DNA of 64,000 nucleotides from an uncultured Jannaschia sp. Lineage in GTDB: Bacteria > Pseudomonadota > Alphaproteobacteria > Rhodobacterales > Rhodobacteraceae. Numbering within the stretch: position 1 is the stretch's first letter; each line of letters starts with the position of its first letter. Where the stretch lies: positions 62,001 to 126,000 of the forward strand of contig CANLTZ010000002.1 of the NCBI GenBank assembly GCA_947494145.1. Reading direction: 5' to 3'. Below, piece after piece: positions 35,782 through 45,312 of the stretch. A model generated the notes under the pieces. It ran no database searches and had not been told where the DNA came from. It saw nothing but the letters and a program-made list of their open reading frames with translations. The position numbers and the translations under genes were made by a program.

Positions 35782-36816
35782 TCAGGCCTCCACCGTCTCC
35801 CGCAGGGTGTCGATCATCAGGGCCACATTGTCCGGATCGGCATCCGGGGTGATCCCGTGGCCCAGATTGAAGATATGGGGGCCGCCCGACAGCGCGTCGC
35901 GGATGCGGCGCACTTCGGAGACCAGCGCGTCGCCGCCCGTCACCATATGCGACGATTTGAGGTTCCCCTGCACGCAGCCCGCCGGCTGCACGTTTTGCGC
36001 CACCCATTCTGCGCTGACCGAATCGTCAACGGCCACGCAATCGGCACCTGTGGCCGCGTGGAAGCCCACGTAGCCCTGACCTGCCTCCCGCGGGAAGGCG
36101 ATGACCGGCAGGCCCGGATGGCGGCGTTTGAGTTCGGTGATAATGCGCTTCGCGGGCGCCACGGCATAGTGCTCAAAAGCGTCGCCCTTCAGCGACCCGG
36201 CCCAACTGTCGAACAGCTTCACCACCTCGGCCCCGGCCTGCACCTGTTGGTCGAGATATTCGATCGTGGCCTCTGTCAAACGCTCTATCAGGGCGTCGAA
36301 GGTGGCCGGGTCTTCGGCCATCAGCTTGTGGGCTGGGCCCTGGTCAGGCGTGCCGCGCCCGGCGATCATGTAGGTCGCGACGGTCCAGGGCGCGCCTGCA
36401 AAGCCGATCAACGCCACGTCGCTAGGTAGCGCGGCGGCAAGGTTGCGTACCGTCTGGTAGACCGGCGCCAGATGGTCGTGGATGTCGTCTTTTCCTTTGA
36501 TCCGGCTCATGTCTTCGGGCCCTGTGATGGTCGAAAGGCGCGGCCCTTCACCGGTCACGAACCACAGGTCAGCGCCCAACGCCTGGGGCACCAGCAGGAT
36601 GTCGGCGAACAGAATCGCTGCGTCGAACCCATAGCGACGGATGGGCTGCAACGTGACCTCGGTCGCAAGCTCGGGATTGTAGCACAAGGACAGGAAGTCC
36701 CCGGCCTCGGCCCGCGTGGCGCGGTATTCGGGCAGGTAGCGGCCCGCTTGCCGCATCATCCAAATGGGCGGCACGGGAAGGGTTTCACCCGCAAGGGATC
36801 GCAACAGGGTTTTCAT
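35782..36816 (-). CDS. hemE: Uroporphyrinogen decarboxylase
   Basis: Encodes 344 aa. The start ATG at 36816 is chosen because GAGG precedes it and it leads directly to the family N-terminus. The conserved blocks [20 protein letters not shown] and [14 protein letters not shown] are present. It decarboxylates uroporphyrinogen III to coproporphyrinogen III and feeds hemF. It is divergent from hemC, with a PpsR/CrtJ-type site in the 87-bp gap. Confidence 0.96.
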   Translation of the reverse strand: MKTLLRSLAGETLPVPPIWMMRQAGRYLPEYRATRAEAGDFLSLCYNPELATEVTLQPIRRYGFDAAILFADILLVPQALGADLWFVTGEGPRLSTITGPEDMSRIKGKDDIHDHLAPVYQTVRNLAAALPSDVALIGFAGAPWTVATYMIAGRGTPDQGPAHKLMAEDPATFDALIERLTEATIEYLDQQVQAGAEVVKLFDSWAGSLKGDAFEHYAVAPAKRIITELKRRHPGLPVIAFPREAGQGYVGFHAATGADCVAVDDSVSAEWVAQNVQPAGCVQGNLKSSHMVTGGDALVSEVRRIRDALSGGPHIFNLGHGITPDADPDNVALMIDTLRETVEA

Positions 36817-36871
36817 GGGGGCCTCGTCATCCGGTCGTCTCATGTTGTCACTGCCCGTTTCCCGGCGTAGG

Positions 36872-36889
36872 TGTCAACTGCGCTTGACA
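36872..36889. promoter_or_regulatory. PpsR/CrtJ-type operator in the hemE-hemC divergent region
   Basis: TGTCAACTGCGCTTGACA at 36872-36889 fits TGT-N12-ACA exactly, and its arms form a perfect six-base inverted repeat (TGTCAA/TTGACA). In Rhodobacter, PpsR/CrtJ bind this consensus to repress bacteriochlorophyll, carotenoid and several hem genes under oxygen. The sequence match is seen; the regulator and its presence in this organism are inferred. It lies 56 bp upstream of the hemE start and 15 bp upstream of the preferred hemC start. Confidence 0.6.
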
Positions 36890-36903
36890 GACCGGACACC
36901 ACC

Positions 36904-37848
36904 ATGACGACCCGACCTTCCCCCGACAGCCCCCTCAAGATCGGCACACGGGGTTCCCCCCTGGCGCTGGCCCAGGCCCATGAAACCCGTGCGCGGTTGA
37001 TGGCATCCATGGACCTGCCCGAAGCCGCGTTTGAGATCGTGGTGATCAAGACCACCGGCGACCGCGTGCTGGACCGTCCGTTGAAGGAAATCGGCGGCAA
37101 GGGCCTGTTCACCCGTGAGATCGAAGAGGCGCTGTTGTCCGGCACCATCGATATCGCCGTCCATTCCATGAAGGACATGCCGACCTTGCAGCCCGAGGGT
37201 CTGGTGATCGATTGCCATCTGCCGCGCGAAGACGTGCGCGACGCCTTTGTCACGCTGGATGGCAAGACGCTGGCCGACTTGCCCCAGGGCGCGGTCGTAG
37301 GCTCATCGTCGCTGCGGCGGCGCGCGCAACTCAGCGTGCGGCGTCCCGATCTGCGACTGGTGGAATTCCGTGGCAACGTGCAAACCCGGATGGGCAAGCT
37401 GCGCGATGGCGTGGCCGAAGCCACCTTCCTCGCCATGGCGGGGCTCAACCGCCTGGGTATGGCCGAGGTGCCCCGCACCGCCATCGACCCGGACGACATG
37501 CTGCCCGCCATTGCCCAAGGCGCCATCGGGATTGAACGGCGCGCCGATGACCGTGCCGCCGCCGACATGCTTGCCGCCATCCACGATGTGCCCACCGGCC
37601 AGCGCCTTGCTGCGGAACGCGCTTTCCTTCTGAAGCTGGACGGGTCGTGTGAGACGCCGATTGCCGGGTTGGCCTTGCTTAACGGCGGCACGCTGTCCTT
37701 CCGGGGGGAAATCCTGCGCCCCGATGGCTCTGACGTGCTGGTGGAGGCAGGAGAGGCCCCCGTCGAAGACGGCGCTACCCTGGGCACCGACCTGGCGCAA
37801 AAGCTACTGGACCGCGCACCCGAGGGCTTCTTCGATTGGCGCACTTGA
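36904..37848 (+). CDS. hemC: Hydroxymethylbilane synthase (porphobilinogen deaminase)
   Basis: Encodes 314 aa. The start ATG 36904 is taken because a GTG at 36871 would put the PpsR-like site inside the gene. The family blocks LKIGTRGSPLALAQAHE, FTREIEEALL, IAVHSMKDMP and GSSSLRRRAQL are present, with the dipyrromethane cofactor Cys in DGSCETPIA. It assembles four porphobilinogens into hydroxymethylbilane. Confidence 0.95.
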   Translation: MTTRPSPDSPLKIGTRGSPLALAQAHETRARLMASMDLPEAAFEIVVIKTTGDRVLDRPLKEIGGKGLFTREIEEALLSGTIDIAVHSMKDMPTLQPEGLVIDCHLPREDVRDAFVTLDGKTLADLPQGAVVGSSSLRRRAQLSVRRPDLRLVEFRGNVQTRMGKLRDGVAEATFLAMAGLNRLGMAEVPRTAIDPDDMLPAIAQGAIGIERRADDRAAADMLAAIHDVPTGQRLAAERAFLLKLDGSCETPIAGLALLNGGTLSFRGEILRPDGSDVLVEAGEAPVEDGATLGTDLAQKLLDRAPEGFFDWRT

Positions 37849-37906
37849 TAAAGGACGTGGCAAAGCGCAGGTCGAGGCGTCCCGCTCTCCTGACACGAGC
37901 CTTGCC

Positions 37907-39163
37907 ATGTCTGCCCCAACGCCCTTCACGCCGTTGACGCTGCCAAACGGCGCCGTCCTGCCCAATCGTCTGGCCAAAGCCTCGATGGAGGAAAACCTGG
38001 CCGAGCCCGGCCAAATCCCCGGCGCGCGCCTCGCCGCGCTTTATGGACGCTGGGCGCATGGCGGCGCGGGCCTGCTGCTGACCGGCAACGTCATGGTCGC
38101 GCCCGACGCGCTGACGGGCCCCGGTGGTGTCGTGCTTGAAGACGGTGTCGACCTTGCCCCCTTTCGCCGCTGGGCCGAGGCTGGCAAATCGGGTGGTGGC
38201 CATATCTGGATGCAGATCAACCATCCGGGCCGCCAAGTCTTTGCCAATATGGGCGAAGGCGCTGTGTCGGCCTCAGAAGTCGGGGTGGGGATCGACGGCT
38301 ATGAGCATCTCTTCCCTAAGCCCCGCGCGCTGACGGGCGACGAAATCCGCGATATCGTCGCGCGCTTCGCCCGCACGGCCACGCTGGCGGAAGAAGCGGG
38401 CTTCACCGGGGTCGAGATCCACGGTGCCCATGGCTATCTCATCAGCCAGTTCTTGTCCCCGCTCACCAACCGGCGCGACGACGAATGGGGCGGAACGCTG
38501 GAAAACCGCGCGCGGCTTCTGATGGAAATCGTGCGCGCCGTTCGCGCCGCCGTCTCGCCTGGCTTTTGCGTGGGCGTGAAACTCAACTCTGCCGATTTCC
38601 AGAAGGGCGGGTTCGCGGCTGAGGACGCCGAAGCCGTTGTGAAGATGCTCGACGGCTTGGGTCTCGATCTGGTGGAGTTGTCCGGCGGTTCCTACGAAAG
38701 CCCCGCGATGCAGGGCCTGGCGGGTGAAAGCAGCGGTGCGCGGAGAGAGGCCTATTTCATCGACTTCGCCCGCCGCATTGCCCAAGTCGCCACCATGCCC
38801 GTCATGGTCACGGGCGGGATCCGGCGCCTTTCCGTGGCCGAAGAAGCGCTGGCTCAGGATGCCGGCGGTTTCGGCGTCTCGGTCCTGGGCATCGCACGCG
38901 CGCTGGCCTTCCGGCCCGACCTGGTTCGCGACTGGCAGGCGGGGCGCAATACAGACATCGAGGTCCCGGAGATCCAATGGCGCAATAGAACCCTCGCCAG
39001 CCTCGCGACAATGGCGCTGACTCGGGCCCAACTTGACCGCATGGGCGCGGGGCGGGAGCCTTGGGCCAAGATGCCCGTCCCCTTGGCAATGGCCCGCGAT
39101 CAGATCAATTCCTGGCTGCGTACTCGGCGCTACAGGGCCTGGCGTGCTGCGCATTCGGGGTAG
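37907..39163 (+). CDS. NADH:flavin oxidoreductase / Old Yellow Enzyme family protein
   Basis: Encodes 418 aa from ATG 37907. FMN TIM-barrel enzyme of the OYE family: LPNRLAKASMEENLAEPG near the N-terminus, HPGRQ with the substrate-binding position, GVEIHGAHGYLISQFLSP, and the FMN phosphate site region near GGIRR. It reduces activated alkenes or similar substrates with NAD(P)H. It follows hemC by 58 bp. Physiological substrate unknown. Confidence 0.85.
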   Translation: MSAPTPFTPLTLPNGAVLPNRLAKASMEENLAEPGQIPGARLAALYGRWAHGGAGLLLTGNVMVAPDALTGPGGVVLEDGVDLAPFRRWAEAGKSGGGHIWMQINHPGRQVFANMGEGAVSASEVGVGIDGYEHLFPKPRALTGDEIRDIVARFARTATLAEEAGFTGVEIHGAHGYLISQFLSPLTNRRDDEWGGTLENRARLLMEIVRAVRAAVSPGFCVGVKLNSADFQKGGFAAEDAEAVVKMLDGLGLDLVELSGGSYESPAMQGLAGESSGARREAYFIDFARRIAQVATMPVMVTGGIRRLSVAEEALAQDAGGFGVSVLGIARALAFRPDLVRDWQAGRNTDIEVPEIQWRNRTLASLATMALTRAQLDRMGAGREPWAKMPVPLAMARDQINSWLRTRRYRAWRAAHSG

Positions 39164-39317
39164 TAAGTCAGGGGCGCAGCGTTGAGATGGGTTTCCCGGC
39201 CTGTTTAGGGGACCGGAGGCAAGCCCATCAGGGCGCCTGTTCATCGCCGGGCTGGCCCCCGGCCCGTTGATCCACCGGCTTGGATGCCGGGCATCCGATT
39301 CCCTCAAAAACTCCGCT

Positions 39318-40718
39318 CTAAGACGCCCCCGCCCAAGGCCCATGCTGCCCCTCTTCTCCATTCACATGCACAAACCCGTGCAGCCCGAAGAAATCGCGCT
39401 GCGCCTGGATCATGTTCGCCGTACCGCGTGCCGTCCGCATGGCGTCGAAATAGGCCAGGCCCGAAGACAGGGCGGGCAGCGGATGCCCGTGCAAAGCCCC
39501 TTGCGCCACCACTTCGCGCAGCGCGCCATGGCTGCTGCGCAGAATGCCGGCGAAATGGTCGATCCGCATCAGATTGACCCCCGGCGCGTCCGACAGGGCC
39601 CGGGCCATGTCGTCCAGCATCACTGACCGGATGATGCAGCCCTGCCGCCAGATCTGTGCAATCCGGGCCATGGGTAAGTCCCAGCCGAAATCGCGCGCAG
39701 CGGCCGATAGCATCTCGAACCCTTGGGCGTAGCACAGGACCTTGCCCGCGATCAGCGCGCGCTCCAACACGTCCTGGGACAAGCCATCGAAGCGGGTGGG
39801 CGCTGGGCCAAACACGGCCTCCGTCGCGGCGCGTTCGTCCAGCCGCGCTGACAGGTTGCGCGCCACCACGGCCGCTTCGATGGCCGGAACGGGCGCCAGG
39901 CGGTGCTGGCTTTCGATGGCTGTCCAGCGGCCCGTCCCCTTCTGCCCCGCCGCATCCACGATGACCGATAGAAGTGGCGCGCCTGTGCCCACGTCGCGCG
40001 CGTGGGCCACTTTGCCCGTGATTTCGATCAGATAGCTTTCCAGCGGCCCTGCGTTCCAGCCATCGAACACATCGCCGATAGCGTCTTCGTCCAAGCCATG
40101 GCCGTCCCGCAGGATGCCATAGACCTCAGCGATCATCTGCATATCGGCATATTCGATGCCGTTATGGACCATTTTGACGAAATGCCCTGCGCCACCCGGT
40201 CCCATCAGTGCCGCGCAAGCGTCGCCTTCATGCTTGGCGGCGATTGCGGTCATGATGTCTTCGACCCGTGCCCAATGGGCCGGGTCACCGCCGCCCATGA
40301 TCGACGGACCATGGCGCGCGCCTTCCTCCCCGCCCGAGACGCCGACGCCCAGAAACGGGCCGCGATCGTCTTTCACGCGACGGTCGGTGTCGTGGAAATT
40401 GGCATTGCCGCAATCGATGATCAGATCGTCGGCATCCAGAAGCGGGCGCAAAGCGTCGATTTGGTCATCCACCGCGTCGCCCGCGGGTACCATCACGATG
40501 ATTGCGCGGGGTGTGTCCAGGGCGGCGACGAAATCTTCCAGGCTTTCGGTCGGCGTGATCCGGTCGGCCAGCGGCCCGCTGCCTGCGTAGAAATCACGCG
40601 TCACCCGGGTCGTGCGGTTGAAGACTGCGATGTCGAAGCCCTTTTCCGCGATGTTCGACGCCAAGGCCGCCCCCATCGTGCCTAGCCCGATCAATCCGAT
40701 CCGCGCGCCTGTCGCCAT
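39318..40718 (-). CDS. gnd: 6-phosphogluconate dehydrogenase, decarboxylating
   Basis: Encodes 466 aa, with AAGGGGGGA ahead of the ATG. It has a GLGTMG Rossmann site, a GVGVSGGEEGARHGPSIMGG block, and GGAGHFVKMVHNGIEYADMQ with the catalytic Lys and Glu. It oxidises 6-phosphogluconate to ribulose-5-phosphate, generating NADPH. The segment normally read as GTGKWTSQ is GTGRWTAIESQHRL here, a modest departure from the common form. It stands alone. Confidence 0.93.
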   Translation of the reverse strand: MATGARIGLIGLGTMGAALASNIAEKGFDIAVFNRTTRVTRDFYAGSGPLADRITPTESLEDFVAALDTPRAIIVMVPAGDAVDDQIDALRPLLDADDLIIDCGNANFHDTDRRVKDDRGPFLGVGVSGGEEGARHGPSIMGGGDPAHWARVEDIMTAIAAKHEGDACAALMGPGGAGHFVKMVHNGIEYADMQMIAEVYGILRDGHGLDEDAIGDVFDGWNAGPLESYLIEITGKVAHARDVGTGAPLLSVIVDAAGQKGTGRWTAIESQHRLAPVPAIEAAVVARNLSARLDERAATEAVFGPAPTRFDGLSQDVLERALIAGKVLCYAQGFEMLSAAARDFGWDLPMARIAQIWRQGCIIRSVMLDDMARALSDAPGVNLMRIDHFAGILRSSHGALREVVAQGALHGHPLPALSSGLAYFDAMRTARGTANMIQAQRDFFGLHGFVHVNGEEGQHGPWAGAS

Positions 40719-40817
40719 GTCGTCCCCCCTTCGGTCGTTCCCCTGGGCCTAGACCCTTCGGTCCCGGGAACCAAGCCCGGCCTTGCGCAACACTGGAAAA
40801 GAACACAAAGTGAACAA

Positions 40818-42047
40818 ATGGCTAAGATGAGTCTCCAAGACAAACTCGCGCTTCTGTCGGATGCGGCGAAATACGACGCCTCCTGTGCGTCGTCGGGCAC
40901 CACGCGGCGTGGGTCGCGCGATGGCAAGGGGCTCGGCTCCACCACGGGGTCGGGCATCTGCCACGCCTATGCGCCCGATGGTCGCTGCATCAGCCTGCTC
41001 AAGATCCTGATGACCAATTACTGCGTCTATGATTGCGCCTATTGCATCAACCGCGCGTCGTCGAACGTGCCCCGCGCCCGCTTCACCGTGGATGAGGTCG
41101 TCTGGCTGACCACCGAATTCTACCGCCGCAACTATATTGAAGGCCTGTTTCTGTCTTCGGGCATAATCAAGTCATCCGACTACACGATGGAACAGATGGT
41201 CCGCATCGCGGAAACCCTGCGCGCGCAGGGCTTTCGCGGCTATGTCCACCTCAAGACCATCCCCGAAGCCGCGCCCGAATTGATCGAGCGTGCGGGCCTT
41301 GCCGCCGACCGCCTGTCCATCAACATCGAACTTCCGACCGATGCCTCGGTGAAGGCCTACGCGCCCCAGAAGGACCCCACGGGCATTCGCCGCGCCATGG
41401 GCAAGGTGCGGCTGACCACCCAAGACTACGCGGAACCCAGCTATCGGGGTCGCAAGCGCGCCCGCTTCGCGCCGGCGGGACAATCAACACAGATGATCGT
41501 GGGGGCCGACGCGTCGGATGATGCGACGATCCTGGGCAATGCCGACCGGCTTTATGGTGCTTACGGTCTGCGGCGGGTCTATTACTCCGCCTTTTCGCCC
41601 ATCCCCGATGCGTCCGCTGTGTTGCCGTTGGTGGACCCGCCGCTGATGCGGGAACACCGGCTTTACCAAGCCGATTGGCTGTTGCGGTTCTATGATTTCG
41701 AGTTGGGTGAGATCGTGCGCCGGGACGCCGGTGGGATGCTGGATCTTGACGTGGATCCGAAGCTTGCCTGGGCGCTGGTCCATCGCGATCGCTTCCCTGT
41801 CGATGTGAACCGCGCTGAGCGTGCCATTCTGCTGCGCGTCCCCGGCTTCGGCACCAAGATCGTGGCACGCATCCTCAAGGCCCGCCGCAATGGTGCCCTT
41901 GGGCTAGAAGATCTGCGCCGCATGGGGGGCCGCGTGAAACAGGCGCGCCCCTTTATCGTCACGCGCGATCACCATCCGGGCGCGCAACTCGACGCAGCCG
42001 ACTTGCGGACACGCTTCGTCAAGCCCCAGCAGTTGGAGCTTTTTTGA
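40818..42047 (+). CDS. Putative DNA modification/repair radical SAM protein
   Basis: Encodes 409 aa. The radical SAM cluster motif is CVYDCAYC (Cys-x3-Cys-x2-Cys spacing), preceded by the family's GICHAYAPDGRCISLLKIL and followed by IEGLFLSSGII. The C-terminus has a helix-hairpin-helix-like segment (RVPGFGTKIVARILKARR). This family (TIGR03916-type) is almost always paired with the UdgX-like gene that follows here with a 1-nt stop-start overlap. The chemistry is unknown; probable role in DNA base repair or modification. Confidence 0.88.
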   Translation: MAKMSLQDKLALLSDAAKYDASCASSGTTRRGSRDGKGLGSTTGSGICHAYAPDGRCISLLKILMTNYCVYDCAYCINRASSNVPRARFTVDEVVWLTTEFYRRNYIEGLFLSSGIIKSSDYTMEQMVRIAETLRAQGFRGYVHLKTIPEAAPELIERAGLAADRLSINIELPTDASVKAYAPQKDPTGIRRAMGKVRLTTQDYAEPSYRGRKRARFAPAGQSTQMIVGADASDDATILGNADRLYGAYGLRRVYYSAFSPIPDASAVLPLVDPPLMREHRLYQADWLLRFYDFELGEIVRRDAGGMLDLDVDPKLAWALVHRDRFPVDVNRAERAILLRVPGFGTKIVARILKARRNGALGLEDLRRMGGRVKQARPFIVTRDHHPGAQLDAADLRTRFVKPQQLELF

Positions 42048-43477
42048 TGTACGCGCCCCGATTGCCGCGCATCGGTACGTTGGCCGCCTGGCGCGATGCC
42101 GCCCGCCGCTTGGCCGCCGCCCGTGTGCCGCCGTCTGCCGTGGATTGGGGCCTGGCGGGGGAGGAGGGCGCCATTTTCAACGCCGACCTGCCCGCACCCG
42201 CCCGCCATCTATCGGTGCCGCGCGCTTTTCCAGACCTGGCGCGCGTTCTGATCCCGGATCGGTCGGGGCAGGGGATGGGCGTGGCCTACACCCTCCTGCT
42301 GCGCCTCCAGTCGGAGCCGGGGCTGCTTTCGGCCCGCGCCGACCTCGATGTCGCCCGCGCCCATCGCATCGCGAAGGCCATTCGGCGCGACATCCACAAG
42401 ATGCATGCCTTTGTCCGCTTCCGAGAGGCAGGCGACCAGACAGTGCGTCGCCGTTTCACTGCCTGGTTCGAACCCGATCACCGGATCGAAGAAACGGTTG
42501 CGGATTTCTTCGTCAACCGGTTCGGCGACATGGATTGGCAAATCGTCACGCCGGACGTCACGACCACCTTCCAGTCTGGTGCGCTGCGGCTGGAAGCCAT
42601 CCGGTCGACCCGACCCGATGCCGATGACCCGTTGGAAGGGCTGTGGACGACCTACTACGAAAACATCTTCAATCCGGCCCGTCTGAAGGTCGACGCCATG
42701 CAGGCAGAGATACCCAAGAAGTATTGGCGGAACCTTCCCGAGACCCGCAGCATTCCTTCCATGATCGCCTCTGCCCGCAACCGCGTTGCCGCGATGCAGC
42801 AGGCGACACCCAACATGCCCGCCCCTGCGGCGGCCCACGGGGAGGAGTCTGCGATGACTGCCATTGAGCAAGCCGATCTGTTCGGCGCGCCCAGCCTGGA
42901 TGACCTGCGCCGAGATGCGCTGGCCTGTACGCGCTGTCCGCTCCATCAAGAGGCCACACAGATCGTCTTTGGCGAAGGTCCCGCGGATGCCCGCGTGATG
43001 TTCGTGGGCGAACAACCCGGCGACCGCGAAGACCTGGAGGGCCGGCCCTTCGTTGGTCCTGCCGGCCAGCTTTTCGACGAAACACTGGCGGCCGTAGGGA
43101 TTAAGCGTGCCGACTGCTATGTGACAAACGCCGTTAAGCATTTCAAATTCGTACAGAAAGGCCGTCGCCGTATTCACCAGCGCCCTGCCGCGTCTGAAGT
43201 CCAGGCTTGTAAGCAGTGGCTAACGCAAGAAATTGCCGTCGTTGATCCCCGGCTTGTGGTGGCCCTGGGCGCAACCGCGCTCCATGCCCTTACCGGCGAT
43301 GGTGCGGGGCTTCTGAAGCGCCAGGGTGGGATCGAATCCTTACCCGATGGCCGGCCCCTGTTGGTCACTGTCCATCCGTCCTACTTGCTGCGGCTGCCGG
43401 ACGCGGAGACCCGCGCAGAACAGGCGAAAAAGTTCCGGCGCGATCTGAGTTGTGTCCACGACCTGCTCAAAACCTGA
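42047..43477 (+). CDS. UdgX-family covalent uracil-DNA glycosylase with N-terminal DUF4130 domain
   Basis: Encodes 476 aa; the start ATG 42047 overlaps the upstream TGA. Residues 1-265 match the DUF4130 partner domain of this family (TIGR03915-like); residues from about 285 form a family-4-like uracil-DNA glycosylase with an iron-sulfur Cys set (ACTRCPLHQ), GEQPGDREDLEGRPFVGPAG, and the UdgX loop RRRIHQRP, where His377 is the residue that forms a covalent bond to the abasic site in characterised UdgX. It appears bound to the radical SAM neighbour in one operon. Confidence 0.88.
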   Translation: MYAPRLPRIGTLAAWRDAARRLAAARVPPSAVDWGLAGEEGAIFNADLPAPARHLSVPRAFPDLARVLIPDRSGQGMGVAYTLLLRLQSEPGLLSARADLDVARAHRIAKAIRRDIHKMHAFVRFREAGDQTVRRRFTAWFEPDHRIEETVADFFVNRFGDMDWQIVTPDVTTTFQSGALRLEAIRSTRPDADDPLEGLWTTYYENIFNPARLKVDAMQAEIPKKYWRNLPETRSIPSMIASARNRVAAMQQATPNMPAPAAAHGEESAMTAIEQADLFGAPSLDDLRRDALACTRCPLHQEATQIVFGEGPADARVMFVGEQPGDREDLEGRPFVGPAGQLFDETLAAVGIKRADCYVTNAVKHFKFVQKGRRRIHQRPAASEVQACKQWLTQEIAVVDPRLVVALGATALHALTGDGAGLLKRQGGIESLPDGRPLLVTVHPSYLLRLPDAETRAEQAKKFRRDLSCVHDLLKT

Positions 43478-43633
43478 GCAAGGTGGGCGAAACTTTGCGG
43501 GCCATAGGCGGTGTTCCGGCTTTCGTCATGCGGCGGCGCAGCATTTTCGTGCAAACCGGGGAACTGCGCCCCAGTTTCAGCGTTAGCAAAAGGTAAAGGC
43601 ATCCGCCTGAACCGCATCACTAGGAGATCTGCC

Positions 43634-44494
43634 ATGGACCGTCTGCGTACAGTTATCTTCCCGGTTGCGGGGCTCGGCACCCGTATGTTGCCGGCCACCA
43701 AGGTTACACCCAAGGAGTTGCTGCCCGTCTACGACACGCCGCTTCTCCAGTTTGCTATCGATGAGGCGCTGGCTGCTGGCGCCGACCGGCTTATTTTCGT
43801 GTCGCACCCTGAAAAATCCGCCATCGAGGACTATCTTCGCCCCGCCCCCGATCTCGAACAAGCCCTTGCCGCCAAGGGCAAGACAGCACTGCTGGAAGCC
43901 GTGCGTGCCAGCCACGTGCCTGCCGATGTCGATGTGCGCTTCGTCATGCAGCATGAACAGAAGGGTTTGGGCCATGCCGTCTTGCAAGCCGCCGACTTGG
44001 CGGGCGACGGACCGGTGGGCGTGATCTTGCCCGATGATCTGATACTTGGGACGCCCTGCTTGGCAGAAATGACGACCGGCTTTGACCCCGACACGATGCA
44101 AAGCCTGATCGCCGCCCAGCGTGTCGCCCCCGAGAAGGTATCAAGCTACGGTATTTTCGACTGCAACGAAGCAAGTTGCACTTTCGGCGCCGACCCGGTC
44201 CTGCCTGCCAATGGCTTTGTCGAGAAACCGGCGCCAGACCGCGCACCGAGTCGACTTGCCGCCGTTGGACGCTATATCATTGGACAAGGGATTTTTGCAG
44301 CTCTGCGCGGCACCGAAACCGGCGCGGGCGGTGAAATCCAGCTGACGGACGCGATCGCAAAGCTCGGCCGCATCCATGCCTACCGGTTCTCGGGGACACG
44401 CTATGATTGCGGGTCCAAGGACGGGATGGTCGAAGCGACGCTTGCCGTTCAGAAGGCCCGGGGCGAGAGGCATCTGCAACTCGCCGCGGAATAG
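43634..44494 (+). CDS. galU: UTP-glucose-1-phosphate uridylyltransferase
   Basis: Encodes 286 aa from ATG 43634 preceded by TAGGAGAT. It has the nucleotidyltransferase signature FPVAGLGTRMLPATKVTPKE and the GalU blocks QKGLGHAVLQAA and FVEKPAPDRAPSRLAAVGRY. It makes UDP-glucose, a precursor of trehalose 6-phosphate and of exopolysaccharides. It is followed 26 bp later by otsB and otsA, so the three probably form a trehalose-synthesis operon. Confidence 0.95.
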   Translation: MDRLRTVIFPVAGLGTRMLPATKVTPKELLPVYDTPLLQFAIDEALAAGADRLIFVSHPEKSAIEDYLRPAPDLEQALAAKGKTALLEAVRASHVPADVDVRFVMQHEQKGLGHAVLQAADLAGDGPVGVILPDDLILGTPCLAEMTTGFDPDTMQSLIAAQRVAPEKVSSYGIFDCNEASCTFGADPVLPANGFVEKPAPDRAPSRLAAVGRYIIGQGIFAALRGTETGAGGEIQLTDAIAKLGRIHAYRFSGTRYDCGSKDGMVEATLAVQKARGERHLQLAAE

Positions 44495-44520
44495 GAAATA
44501 AAACCGCATGGGGGAGCGTG

Positions 44521-45312
44521 ATGCACTATTATCAAATGACAGGTTTCATGGGATCAACGGAAGACACGGCTGAAACGTGTCGCAATATCGACCTGCCCCG
44601 CCCCGATGATGCCGTGCTCTTCCTCGACTTCGATGGCACGCTGATCGACATTGCCGAAACCCCCGACGGGATCACCGTCGGGGACGATGTGACGGAGTTG
44701 TTGGATCGCGCCCATGACCGCCTCGATGGGCGTGTGGCCATCGTGTCGGGTCGTAAGCTCGACGATTTGGAACGCTTTCTGCCCGATTTCAAAGGCAACT
44801 TCATCGGCACACATGGCGCAGAATTCCGCATCGACGGTATCCGCCGCCCAGGCGCCGAGTATAGTCGCGCCACGGTGTCGCGCTTGGTGCGGCTGGTGGA
44901 AGACTTCGCCGCCCTGCGCCCCGAATTTTTGGTGGAAACCAAGCCTTCGGGCGTGGTGCTGCACTTCCGCTCGCGCCAGGCGGAAAGGCATTCGGCCCTA
45001 GCGCTCCACTTCATGGACAGCTTGGCTTCCGCCGCCGATGGTTTCCGCTTGCAACCCGCGCTTATGGCTTACGAAATCAAGCCAGACAATGTGGGCAAGG
45101 ACATCGCGCTCAAGACGCTGTTGGAAGACACGAGGCTGGCCCGCGCTACTCCTGTCTTCGCGGGCGATGATTTGACCGATGAACCCGCTTTGGGCCTTGT
45201 TCAGTCGCGTGGCGGTATCGCCATCAAGATCGGCGAGGCCGAAACTGTGGCCAAGCATCGAATGGCCGACCCGTCCACCCTGCGCCGTTGCCTGGGCAAG
45301 TGGCTTGGCTGA
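44521..45312 (+). CDS. otsB: Trehalose-6-phosphate phosphatase
   Basis: Encodes 263 aa, preceded by GGGGGAGCG. It has HAD motif I LFLDFDGTLIDI, motif II with SGRKLDDLERF and a GTHGAEFR segment, and motif IV VFAGDDLTDEPAL. It dephosphorylates trehalose 6-phosphate. It overlaps otsA by 8 nt. Confidence 0.95.
   Translation: MHYYQMTGFMGSTEDTAETCRNIDLPRPDDAVLFLDFDGTLIDIAETPDGITVGDDVTELLDRAHDRLDGRVAIVSGRKLDDLERFLPDFKGNFIGTHGAEFRIDGIRRPGAEYSRATVSRLVRLVEDFAALRPEFLVETKPSGVVLHFRSRQAERHSALALHFMDSLASAADGFRLQPALMAYEIKPDNVGKDIALKTLLEDTRLARATPVFAGDDLTDEPALGLVQSRGGIAIKIGEAETVAKHRMADPSTLRRCLGKWLG

Noticed and set aside
36841-36904. FNR box (TTGAT-N4-ATCAA) in the hemE-hemC gap
   Set aside because: Only TGT-N12-ACA is present; the half-sites are oriented wrongly for FNR.
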